Positions 44,795 to 52,924 of a stretch of 64,000 nt of DNA are shown here, one piece after another. The stretch comes from Flavivirga aquimarina (GTDB lineage Bacteria; Bacteroidota; Bacteroidia; Flavobacteriales; Flavobacteriaceae), in assembly GCF_030540835.1 (NCBI RefSeq), contig NZ_JAUOEK010000120.1:62001-126000 (forward strand), read 5' to 3'. Below the pieces are notes generated by a model that saw only the letters and a list, made by a program, of their open reading frames with translations, was not told the DNA's origin and did no database searches. Position numbers and translations under genes: made by a program. Numbering within the stretch: the stretch's first letter is position 1; every line of letters starts with the position of its first letter.

Positions 44795-45048
44795 ATTTTT
44801 ATTTCGGTTTTATAAATTGTTAGTAATTGGTTGTGTTCTTAATGATTACAACAAAAATCTGCATTTACCCTAGTGCATAACTACCTCTTTTTAATACCTT
44901 CGGTAGAGCTTGCCTTGTGGGTAGTTGAAAGGCTCAGGGTAAGTGATTCACTCTCTTTTTTCTCTCTCCAATCTTTTTAAGATCCTTCGGCTTCGCTCAG
45001 GATAAGCGATTCACTCACTTTTTGCCAAAGCAAAAAGTGGTTCTCTGC
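44795..45048. repeat. Intergenic region with short direct repeats and a hairpin
   Basis: No gene. Two imperfect direct copies of a 24-nt unit, GCTCAGGGTAAGTGATTCAC(TCTC) at 44932-44955 and GCTCAGGATAAGCGATTCAC(TCAC) at 44995-45018, lie 63 nt apart. The second is preceded by CCTTCGGCTTC, a sequence type frequent between flavobacterial genes. CACTTTTTG (45016-45024) pairs with CAAAAAGTG (45031-45039), a possible end signal for the RDD gene whose stop is at 45049. Confidence 0.6.
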
Positions 45049-45768
45049 TTACATGTCTTGAGTATAGAAATTATAATCCTTTAAAATGACATCAATAAAC
45101 TGCATATCATTGCTGTGTTTCACTTCTTTTATTCCTGCTACTTCTATTATTTTGGTTCTTAGTTTTATTAATGTTTGGTAATCTTTTGCTGTTCTTGCAT
45201 TAGTAAATGTATCTTTTATAATACGTGCATCATTATCAGATAATTTAATAACATTAGGGTAAGTAGGTTTATAGTCTTGCTTTAAATTCTCTAAAATAGT
45301 ATGGCTAATATTTACACTATCTTTTAATAAAATCACTGCTGTTCCTGCTGCCATATCTCCTAATCGTTGTGTTTTTTTATTAAATAACATAACGAAAAAG
45401 CCCAATCCGAAAATATAAATATCAACAATTCTAAAAAACCAACGCACCACATAATCAGAAAATGAAGCCTGATAGCCGTCAATTTTAACAACCCTTATTT
45501 TAACCACACGCTTCCCGATGGTTTGCCCTTGAAAAAAAGCTTCCAAAGCCAATGTATAAAACATGACAGGAAAACTCAATATCGTATTAATACCTATTTG
45601 AGACCATTCGTCCATCCCCTCAAAAACACCAAATATCTTATTCAAAATAAGATAATAGCCTATTTTAATGGCACCATCTATAATAAATGCTAATAGCCTT
45701 TCTCCACCACCTGCAGCATTGAACGTTATTTTTACATTTTGAGTCGTGTTAATTTGTAACTCTGACAT
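45049..45768 (-). CDS. RDD family membrane protein
   Basis: A 239-residue protein. I start at MSELQINTTQNVKITF (45768); the frame is open farther upstream, but that stretch overlaps the divergent SpoIIM gene. The RDD domain (about 20-150) shows AGGGERLLAFIIDGAIKIGY, GQTIGKRVVKIRVVK and YVVRWFFRIVDIYIFG. The C-terminal cytoplasmic part continues to residue 239. RDD proteins are proposed transporters or accessory proteins. It is divergent from the SpoIIM/MoxR cluster with 25 nt between starts and probably functions with it. Confidence 0.88.
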   Translation of the reverse strand: MSELQINTTQNVKITFNAAGGGERLLAFIIDGAIKIGYYLILNKIFGVFEGMDEWSQIGINTILSFPVMFYTLALEAFFQGQTIGKRVVKIRVVKIDGYQASFSDYVVRWFFRIVDIYIFGLGFFVMLFNKKTQRLGDMAAGTAVILLKDSVNISHTILENLKQDYKPTYPNVIKLSDNDARIIKDTFTNARTAKDYQTLIKLRTKIIEVAGIKEVKHSNDMQFIDVILKDYNFYTQDM

Positions 45769-45793
45769 TTTATAATTTAATTTATCGAATATT

Positions 45794-46789
45794 ATGAGGG
45801 AAGTTTCATTTATTAAGCAAAATAAGGAAAAATGGTTGAGTTTTGAAAGGGCAGTCTTTAATAATGACTTTGAAAATCCCGATGAGCTAGCCTCACAATA
45901 CATTCATCTAATAAATGACTTAGCGTATGCACAAACCTACTACCCCAAAAGTAAGGTTATTATATATCTTAACCAATTAGCAGCTAAGGCTTTTCAGAAA
46001 ATTTACAAAACAAAACGTGAAGATACTAATAGAATTTTTGGATTTTGGAAAACCGAAATTCCTTTAATTTGCTATCAATACCGAAAATTTATTTATATCG
46101 CTTTTGCCGTATTTTTTGCGTTTACTTTTATTGGTGTTATTTCTGCTGCAAATGATGGCGAATTTGTGCGTTCTGTATTAGGAGATAATTATGTTAATAT
46201 GTCTTTAGAAAATATAGAGGCCGGAGATCCTGTAGCTGTTTATAAAAGTGGGAGTAATTGGGGCAGTTTTATTGGTATTACCATAAACAATCTGCGGGTT
46301 GGCATTATCGCTTTTGTTTTAGGTGTTTTTTTAGGAATAGGCACACTTTACATTATGTTTGAAAACTGTATCATGTTGGGGTCATTTCAATATTTCTTTT
46401 ACGAAAAAGGCGTTTTATGGGAAAGTGTTCGTGGTATTTGGATACATGGGGCCATGGAAATTTTCGCTATTGTAATTGAAGCTGCTGCCGGACTTATTCT
46501 GGGAGCTAGTATTTTATTTCCTGCAACACATTCTAGGTATACATCATTTAAACAAGGTGCTAAAACCGGTATTAAAATTTTAATAAGCACTTTTCCTTTT
46601 ACTTTTTCTGCCGGATTTCTAGAAGGTTTTATTACCCGCTATTCTAATATTATGCCTAATTGGTTATCTACTGGTATTATATTAATTACATTGAGCATTA
46701 TTAGTTACTATTATTTAGTTTATCCTTTTAAAGTCCAAAAGAAAATTACTCAGCTCCAAATTTTAAGTCCATCAGTTGAAAATAAATAG
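45794..46789 (+). CDS. SpoIIM family (stage II sporulation protein M-like) membrane protein
   Basis: A 331-residue protein with a soluble N-terminal part (about 1-100: SFIKQNKEKWLSFERAVFN) and several membrane helices including VGIIAFVLGVFLGIGTLYI, IWIHGAMEIFAIVIEAAAG and IKILISTFPFTFSAGFLEGF. HGAMEIFAIVIEAAAGLILG is the family signature. Despite the name this is not sporulation-specific; homologues accompany MoxR/DUF58 clusters in many bacteria. It is first gene of the five-gene plus-strand operon. Confidence 0.9.
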   Translation: MREVSFIKQNKEKWLSFERAVFNNDFENPDELASQYIHLINDLAYAQTYYPKSKVIIYLNQLAAKAFQKIYKTKREDTNRIFGFWKTEIPLICYQYRKFIYIAFAVFFAFTFIGVISAANDGEFVRSVLGDNYVNMSLENIEAGDPVAVYKSGSNWGSFIGITINNLRVGIIAFVLGVFLGIGTLYIMFENCIMLGSFQYFFYEKGVLWESVRGIWIHGAMEIFAIVIEAAAGLILGASILFPATHSRYTSFKQGAKTGIKILISTFPFTFSAGFLEGFITRYSNIMPNWLSTGIILITLSIISYYYLVYPFKVQKKITQLQILSPSVENK

Positions 46790-47501
46790 ATTACATATCA
46801 TCTTTTTTTGGTTTCTTATAGTTTGTTGCCATCAAACTACTTTTAGTTCTAGCATAGTGCAAGAACCTGAACAGATAAGAGAATTTGACGAAGATTTTAA
46901 AGATCGATATTCCAGCAATAAATACAATTACGAAGGAACAAAAATAGTAACTAAAACTCCTGAGGGTTCCGGTAATTATGAAGATTATAAAAACGAAAAA
47001 ATAAAGCAAAAGGAAAAAAATGATAGTGAATCCGTCATCATAAACCTCGGTCCTCTAGGATGGCTCTTTTACCTCGCTATAGCCATTGCTGTTGTTTATC
47101 TGGTTTATATTTTATTAAATGAAGGTGGTTCTGGGTTATTTTCTTCGAAAAATAATAAAACCCTTAATGATTTTGATGAGATAACTGCTGAAAATATTGA
47201 ACATACAGATATACACACCTTAATAAAAAATGCTGAAAGTGATAATAACTACAGATTAGCCATTAGATATTATTATTTATTGGTTTTAAAAACACTTAGC
47301 TTAAAAAACTATATAAAATTTGAAGACGATAAAACCAATAGTGAATATTTAAACGAAATAAGCCAAAAACCATTTAGTAATCAATTCGAATATATCTCTT
47401 ATCTATATAATTATATCTGGTACGGCAAATTTGCAGTGAATATAAACCAATACACTAAAGCCAAAAATAATTTTCTAACCCTTTTAAATCAGGTAAAATA
47501 A
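46776..47501 (+). CDS. DUF4129 domain membrane protein (TTG start)
   Basis: A 241-residue protein. It starts at a TTG that overlaps the SpoIIM gene end by 14 nt; there is no in-frame ATG until far inside, so translational coupling is likely. Signal-like N-terminus (about 1-24), periplasmic part, membrane helix (about 92-112: LGWLFYLAIAIAVVYLVYIL), then a cytoplasmic helical domain with AIRYYYLLVLKTLSLKNYI and YISYLYNYIWYGKF, the DUF4129 pattern. Its role in the MoxR cluster is not established. Confidence 0.85.
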   Translation: MKINRLHIIFFWFLIVCCHQTTFSSSIVQEPEQIREFDEDFKDRYSSNKYNYEGTKIVTKTPEGSGNYEDYKNEKIKQKEKNDSESVIINLGPLGWLFYLAIAIAVVYLVYILLNEGGSGLFSSKNNKTLNDFDEITAENIEHTDIHTLIKNAESDNNYRLAIRYYYLLVLKTLSLKNYIKFEDDKTNSEYLNEISQKPFSNQFEYISYLYNYIWYGKFAVNINQYTKAKNNFLTLLNQVK

Positions 47502-48706
47502 TGAAGAAAATTTTGCCTGCCCTTTTAATAATTGTCGCCTTAGTCGTTACGGCATCTTTGGTCATTGGAATAAAGAAAACCAAAACCGTCGATTGGGAAG
47601 AGTCTTTTAACGAAAAAAGCAACAAACCCTATGGCGTTAGCGTATTTTACAAAGAATTGCATCACTTATTTAAAGATTCTAAAATTAGAACGGTTTATCA
47701 TCAACCGGGGAGTTATTTAAGAGCTAATTCTGAGGATGGTTACGGAGAACATGTTGCTGAAGGAAGCTATATTATAATTGGAAATTCTGATTATTTAGAA
47801 GATGACTCGGTAGACGAACTACTAAATTTTGTTGATGCTGGTAATACTCTATTTATATCCGATTATTATTTCGCTCAAAAAATTCACGACACCCTAAACA
47901 TTGATGTCGACTATATTTTAAATGAAAAAGATAGTATTTCATATCAATCGCTTAAATATATCGATATGGAAAGTACTATTATAGATAAAAACATGGGTGA
48001 TAACTATTTTTCCCGTTTCGATACAATAAATTATAATGTACTGGGGTATTCTAAAATTGATTACAAACATGCTAATTTTATTCAAGTTCCATTTGGAGAT
48101 GGGAATATATACCTGCATCTTGAACCAAAAGCTTTTACTAATTATAACCTTTTAAAGGAAAACAGGTACAAATATGTAGAAGGATTAATTTCCTATTTAC
48201 CTAAAAATAATGTGTATTTTGACTCCTATATAAAAATACAAACGGGATATGATGGTGATGTTGAAAAAGAATCGAACTTAAGCTGGTTTCTCGAGCAATT
48301 ATCTTTTAGATGGGCCTGGTATACTGCCTTAATTTTTGGTGTTTTGTTTATGATATTTAATGCAAAACGCAGGCAACGTATTATAAAAATTATAAAACCA
48401 TTGCAAAATACGACTATAGCTTTTGTTAAAACCGTATCTAATTTATATTTTGACACTCAGGATCATAAAAATTTAATAGATAAAAAAATAACGTATTTTT
48501 TAGAAAAAATACGGACAGATTTTAACTTAGACACATCTACACTAAATAGTGAATTTATAGACAAGCTAGCAGCCAAAACCGGCAAGAAAAAGGAAGATAT
48601 TAAAACAATAATCGATTATATTAATTGGCTAAGATCAAAAAATGAATTTTTTGAAGAAAACCTAATCAAATTAAACAGGCATATTGAAGCTTTTTATACT
48701 ACATAA
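47501..48706 (+). CDS. DUF4350 domain membrane protein
   Basis: A 401-residue protein with an N-terminal membrane helix (about 4-23) and a periplasmic DUF4350 region resembling a GATase-like fold (about 35-240: KPYGVSVFYKELHHLF, GSYIIIGNSDYLEDDSVDEL, LLNFVDAGNTLFISDYYFA). A second membrane helix spans about 268-286, followed by a cytoplasmic tail. The start overlaps the DUF4129 stop by one base (TAATGA arrangement). It is a standard member of MoxR/DUF58 clusters. Confidence 0.87.
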   Translation: MKKILPALLIIVALVVTASLVIGIKKTKTVDWEESFNEKSNKPYGVSVFYKELHHLFKDSKIRTVYHQPGSYLRANSEDGYGEHVAEGSYIIIGNSDYLEDDSVDELLNFVDAGNTLFISDYYFAQKIHDTLNIDVDYILNEKDSISYQSLKYIDMESTIIDKNMGDNYFSRFDTINYNVLGYSKIDYKHANFIQVPFGDGNIYLHLEPKAFTNYNLLKENRYKYVEGLISYLPKNNVYFDSYIKIQTGYDGDVEKESNLSWFLEQLSFRWAWYTALIFGVLFMIFNAKRRQRIIKIIKPLQNTTIAFVKTVSNLYFDTQDHKNLIDKKITYFLEKIRTDFNLDTSTLNSEFIDKLAAKTGKKKEDIKTIIDYINWLRSKNEFFEENLIKLNRHIEAFYTT

Positions 48707-48708
48707 TT

Positions 48709-49779
48709 ATGGACGAAAATAAAGAATCTCAAGACCATCAAGATGTTTCACCAAAACCAGACACTTTATCATCAATTGATAGTAGTGCCTTAAAGGATAA
48801 CTCTGATGATTTACAATTTCAAAACCGTTTGGATTTATCAGAACTTCAGCAAAGTGTTAACCAAATTAAACAAGAGGTTGGTAAAATTATTGTCGGACAA
48901 AAAGATATGGTAGATATGCTTATTGCCTCTCTATTAGCTAAAGGGCATTCTCTTATAGAAGGTGTTCCGGGAGTTGCAAAAACAGTTACAGCCAAACTCT
49001 TAGCAAAATCTTTAAGCGTCGGTTTTAGCCGTATTCAATTTACGCCAGATTTAATGCCTAGTGATATCTTAGGAACCTCGGTTTTTAATTTAAAAAAATC
49101 GGAATTCGAATTTAAGAAAGGTCCTATTTTTTCTAATATGATTCTTATTGATGAAATCAATAGAGCACCTGCCAAAACACAAGCTGCTTTATTTGAAGTT
49201 ATGGAAGAGCAACAAATTACTATTGATGGTAATAAATTCTTATTAGATGCCCCTTTTATGGTTTTGGCAACTCAAAACCCTATAGAACAAGAAGGGACCT
49301 ATAGATTACCTGAAGCTCAATTAGACCGATTTTTGTTTAAAATTGATGTTAATTATCCTAATTTAGAGGAAGAAATAGAAATACTTTCCAGAGAACATGA
49401 ACTAAAAGAGAAGGTTAAAACAGAGGCCATTACATCGTTTTTAACCGGTGAACAAATTGTAAAATACCAGGATTTAGTAAGTCAGATTTTGGTAGAAAAA
49501 CACTTGCTTAAATACATCGCAGAACTCATTGTTGCCACCCGTAGCAATCAATTTCTGTATTTAGGTGCATCACCAAGAGCGTCAATTGCTATATTAAAAT
49601 CTAGTAAAGCATTTGCTGCAATGGCTGGTCGCGATTTTGTAACACCAGAGGATATAAAACGTGCTGCCATTCCTGTATTACACCATAGAGTTATTGTAAC
49701 ACCAGAACGTGAAATGGAAGGTGTTTCCAGTAAACAAATTATAAAACAAATTATTGAAACTGTTGAGATACCTAGGTAG
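48709..49779 (+). CDS. MoxR family AAA+ ATPase
   Basis: A 356-residue ATPase. After an acidic 45-residue N-terminus the AAA+ core shows Walker A GVPGVAKT, LMPSDILGTSVF, Walker B MILIDEINRAPAKTQAALFE, sensor 1 VLATQNPIEQEGTYRLPEAQ and LDRFLF. MoxR proteins are thought to act as chaperones with the VWA/DUF58 proteins encoded next to them. It starts 2 nt after the DUF4350 stop. Confidence 0.95.
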   Translation: MDENKESQDHQDVSPKPDTLSSIDSSALKDNSDDLQFQNRLDLSELQQSVNQIKQEVGKIIVGQKDMVDMLIASLLAKGHSLIEGVPGVAKTVTAKLLAKSLSVGFSRIQFTPDLMPSDILGTSVFNLKKSEFEFKKGPIFSNMILIDEINRAPAKTQAALFEVMEEQQITIDGNKFLLDAPFMVLATQNPIEQEGTYRLPEAQLDRFLFKIDVNYPNLEEEIEILSREHELKEKVKTEAITSFLTGEQIVKYQDLVSQILVEKHLLKYIAELIVATRSNQFLYLGASPRASIAILKSSKAFAAMAGRDFVTPEDIKRAAIPVLHHRVIVTPEREMEGVSSKQIIKQIIETVEIPR

Positions 49780-49783
49780 TTGG

Positions 49784-49838
49784 CAGTGTTCAGTATTCAG
49801 TGCTCAGTGTCCAGTAAACAGTTGCAGTAAGCAGTAAC
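49784..49838 (+). repeat. Degenerate heptanucleotide array, CAGTNNN
   Basis: CAGT occurs at 49784, 49791, 49798, 49805, 49812, 49819, 49825 and 49832. That is a 7-bp period with one 6-bp step. It fills most of the 79-nt spacer between MoxR and DUF58 and is presumably transcribed with the operon. The same unit, inverted, forms the array at 44154-44181. Confidence 0.85.
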
Positions 49839-49858
49839 CAATAACTAAATAACCAAAG

Positions 49859-51190
49859 TTGAAATTCTTTAAACCATTCTACATACAGCCTCGTTTTTTT
49901 TATGCCGGTATAGGCATTGTGGTATTGTTTGCTTTAAGTTATTTCATTCCGCTATTATTTAATATTGCACAACTTTTCATATTGGTGCTTATTCTCTTGT
50001 TCTTTTTAGATTTTCTAATTGTCTTTATTGGAAAAAACAAACTTGAAGCGACTAGGATATTACCAGATAAATTTTCAAACGGAGATAAAAACCAAGTGAA
50101 ATTGCATATTAGTAATAATTATCCCATTTCGGTTTTTTTAGAAATTATTGATGAAATTCCGGAACAATTTCAAGTTAGGGATTTTAAAATTAAAGAGCGT
50201 GTTTCGCCACGAGAATCAAAATCAATTCAATATAATTTAAAACCAACGGAACGGGGTGAATATCATTTTGGCAATTTAAATGTATATGTTTCTTCCGTTA
50301 TAAGTTTAGTTGCTAAACGCTATATGTCTAATCATGGTGCCATGGTACCTACTTATCCGAGTTTTAAACAATTAAAAAAGTTTGAACTTTTAAATATCAA
50401 TCAGAATTCACTAGATTTTGGGCTTAAAAAAGTAAGGCGCTTAGGACATTCTATGGAGTTTGAACAAATTAAAGAATACGTTTTAGGTGATGATTTACGT
50501 ACTATAAACTGGAAAGCTACAGCAAAGAAAAATCAGCTGATGGTCAATCAGTTTCAAGACGAAAAATCGCAACCGGTTTATTCTATTATTGATAAAGGCC
50601 GCATCATGAAAATGCCTTTTAGCGGTTTAAGCCTTTTAGATTATGCTATTAATGCAGCTCTTGTAATTAGCAATGTCGTTTTAAAAAAGCATGATAAAGC
50701 AGGAATACTCTCATTTTCTAAACAAATAGACAATGTTGTTGTTGCAGAGAGAAGAAACTCGCAGATGCAACTTATTTTAGAATCGCTTTACAATGTTAAA
50801 ACAGATTTTTTTGAAAGTGATTTTAGCCGATTATACGGTAGTATAAAACGCCACATTACAAATAGAAGTCTTATTTTAATGTACACTAATTTTGAAACGC
50901 TCGATGGCTTAAACAGGCAATTACCTTATTTAAAAGCCATTTCTAAAAGTCATTTGTTAGTGGTTATTTTCTTTAATAATACCGAATTAAATAGTCTAAT
51001 TACTGAAAAAGCTGAAACAGTACAACAAGTTTACGATAAAGTCATTGCCGAAAAATTTGCATTTGAAAAACGTCTCATCGTAAATGAGTTAAAAAAGTAT
51101 GGTATCTACTCTATTTTAACAACACCAGAAAACCTTACTATAGATACCATTAATAAATACTTGGAAATTAAAGCCCGAGGCTTACTTTAA
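49859..51190 (+). CDS. DUF58 domain protein (TTG start)
   Basis: A 443-residue protein. The only plausible start is the TTG at 49859, giving MKFFKPFYIQPRFFY. Two membrane helices (about 15-55) precede a beta domain and the DUF58 core with MEFEQIKEYVLGDDLRTINW followed by KATAKK (about 198-223). A VWA-like C-terminal half contains YSIIDKGRIMKM. It is the usual MoxR partner, possibly in envelope or stress functions. It closes the operon. Confidence 0.92.
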   Translation: MKFFKPFYIQPRFFYAGIGIVVLFALSYFIPLLFNIAQLFILVLILLFFLDFLIVFIGKNKLEATRILPDKFSNGDKNQVKLHISNNYPISVFLEIIDEIPEQFQVRDFKIKERVSPRESKSIQYNLKPTERGEYHFGNLNVYVSSVISLVAKRYMSNHGAMVPTYPSFKQLKKFELLNINQNSLDFGLKKVRRLGHSMEFEQIKEYVLGDDLRTINWKATAKKNQLMVNQFQDEKSQPVYSIIDKGRIMKMPFSGLSLLDYAINAALVISNVVLKKHDKAGILSFSKQIDNVVVAERRNSQMQLILESLYNVKTDFFESDFSRLYGSIKRHITNRSLILMYTNFETLDGLNRQLPYLKAISKSHLLVVIFFNNTELNSLITEKAETVQQVYDKVIAEKFAFEKRLIVNELKKYGIYSILTTPENLTIDTINKYLEIKARGLL

Positions 51191-51214
51191 AGAGAAATTA
51201 TTAAAACAAAAAAA

Positions 51215-51338
51215 TTGTCTAAAAAGTTAAGATAGTCCGTTATTAGAAACAAAGCGAAGTAGTTTTTTACAGATTACTTCGTACCTCTCTATAACACTCA
51301 ATTATACTTTTTAGACAACTTTTCATCTATAGATGAAA
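51215..51338. terminator. Structured convergent terminator region between DUF58 and dps
   Basis: Three nested or adjacent inverted repeats are present. The outer is TTGTCTAAAAAGT (51215-51227) with ACTTTTTAGACAA (51306-51318). The inner is CGAAGTA (51255-51261) with TACTTCG (51275-51281). The third is an 18-nt perfect palindrome, TTTCATCTATAGATGAAA (51321-51338). They separate two converging genes, so bidirectional termination is the simplest role. Confidence 0.7.
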
Positions 51339-51350
51339 CTCTAAAATATT

Positions 51351-51830
51351 TTATACCGCTTCGTTCAACCAAGCTTTCATCATCCAAACTGTTTTTTCCT
51401 GCTCTGTAATAAAATCACTCATCATCGAATTAGTCCCTTCATCACTAGCTTCATCTGAACTCTCTAAAATTGACCTCTCAATTTTTAAAAGTTCGGTTAA
51501 AGAATCGACAATTAAACGTACTGCTTTGTCATCTTGAGAAACATTTTTACCAACTGGCACTTCTGCATTTCCTACATATTCTTCAAATGTGTGAAACGGT
51601 GTTTCTCCCAATGTTAAAATACGTTCTGCAATTAAATCGACTTTCATATTTGCGTCTGTATATAATTCTTCAAACTTTACATGTAAATCAAAAAAACGTT
51701 TCCCTCTTATATTCCAATGAATACCTCGCAAGTTCTGATAATATATTTGAAAATTAGCTAATAAATGATTCAAATCATCTGCTAAACCTTTGGTCTTTGT
51801 GGAATCTAATCCTAAACTATTTAATGTCAT
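51351..51830 (-). CDS. dps: Dps family DNA-protection / ferroxidase protein
   Basis: A 159-residue ferritin-like protein that oxidises and stores iron and shields DNA during oxidative stress. The ferroxidase-site pattern is seen in YYQNLRGIHWNIRGKRFFDL with the following HVKFEELYTDANMKVDLIAE (His, Asp and Glu ligands across the dimer interface). Length and C-terminal KTVWMMKAWL are typical. It is divergent from oxyR with 107 nt between, which fits peroxide control. Confidence 0.94.
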   Translation of the reverse strand: MTLNSLGLDSTKTKGLADDLNHLLANFQIYYQNLRGIHWNIRGKRFFDLHVKFEELYTDANMKVDLIAERILTLGETPFHTFEEYVGNAEVPVGKNVSQDDKAVRLIVDSLTELLKIERSILESSDEASDEGTNSMMSDFITEQEKTVWMMKAWLNEAV

Positions 51831-51856
51831 TTTTATATCTATTTTTATATTGATTA

Positions 51857-51864
51857 CAAATTTA
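51857..51864 (-). promoter_or_regulatory. -7 element of dps
   Basis: TAAATTTG on the minus strand matches TAnnTTTG, 27 nt upstream of the dps ATG, in the dps-oxyR intergenic region. I see no clear -33 box and no convincing OxyR site. Confidence 0.4.
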
Positions 51865-51937
51865 ATTTATAATTAACAGGTGTTTCTATAAGTTTTATTG
51901 ATAGTTTTTATATTTTTATAGCCTAAATTGATTACTT

Positions 51938-52876
51938 ATGACTATTACCCAATTGTACTATGTTTTGGCTGTTGCCGAAAACCAAAATTTTACTAAAGCT
52001 GCTGAAAAATGTTTTGTAACACAACCTACTTTGAGTATGCAGATTCAAAAACTTGAAGATCAATTAGGGGTATTGATTTTTGATCGTACTAAAAAGCCCA
52101 TTGAACTAACTGATGTTGGTAAAAAAATTGTAGATCAAGCAAGAAATATTGTAAATGAATCTTATAGAATTCAAGATATTGTAGACCAGCAAAAAGGTTT
52201 TATTGGTGGCGAGTTTAAACTTGGTATTATACCAACTGTTATGCCAACGTTACTCCCTATGTTTTTAAAGAATTTTATAAAAAAACACCCAAAAGTCAAG
52301 CTTAAAATAGAAGAGCTAGCAACAGAGGAAATAATTTCCAGAATTAGTGATGGACATTTAGATGCTGCTATAGCTGCCACTCCTTTAGAAGACGAAAACA
52401 TAAAAGAACGTGTTCTATATTTTGAACCATTTGTGAGTTACATTCCTAAAAACCATAGATTACATAACCACAAAAAAATAGATGTATCGGATTTGGATAT
52501 TGACGATATGCTTTTACTTGAAGACGGTCATTGCTTTAGGGATGGTGTTATTAACCTCTGCAAAGCCTTTAAAAACCAGATTGACGATCAATTTCAACTG
52601 GAAAGTGGTAGCATAGAAACACTTATAAAACTTTCAAATGAAGGCTTAGGTATGACGCTCTTACCTTATTTACATACCTTAGATATTAATAATAAAGAAA
52701 AAGAAAATCTACATCATTTTAACGAACCTGCTCCTGCCAGAGAAGTAAGTATTATCTACCATAAAAGTGAATTAAAAATGCAAATTATAGAAGCGCTACA
52801 AGATGTCATTTCTAGTGTTATTAGAGGCGCAATTGCATTTCAAAATGTACAAATAATTAGTCCGTTGCCTAAATAA
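51938..52876 (+). CDS. oxyR: Hydrogen peroxide-sensing LysR-type regulator OxyR
   Basis: A 312-residue LysR-type activator. The HTH is FTKAAEKCFVTQPTLSMQIQ (residues 18-37). The effector domain carries Cys199 and Cys208 in LEDGHCFRDGVINLCKAF, the same numbers as the redox pair of E. coli OxyR, which form a disulfide on contact with peroxide. Divergent dps is a classic OxyR target. Confidence 0.94.
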   Translation: MTITQLYYVLAVAENQNFTKAAEKCFVTQPTLSMQIQKLEDQLGVLIFDRTKKPIELTDVGKKIVDQARNIVNESYRIQDIVDQQKGFIGGEFKLGIIPTVMPTLLPMFLKNFIKKHPKVKLKIEELATEEIISRISDGHLDAAIAATPLEDENIKERVLYFEPFVSYIPKNHRLHNHKKIDVSDLDIDDMLLLEDGHCFRDGVINLCKAFKNQIDDQFQLESGSIETLIKLSNEGLGMTLLPYLHTLDINNKEKENLHHFNEPAPAREVSIIYHKSELKMQIIEALQDVISSVIRGAIAFQNVQIISPLPK

Positions 52877-52924
52877 TCGCATTGACCCCTATCATTTTGA
52901 ATTTGATATGGATCAACAAAAAAA

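Noticed and set aside
45769-45903. 45-codon upstream extension of the RDD gene
   Set aside because: It overlaps the SpoIIM gene start; RDD homologues begin close to the chosen Met.
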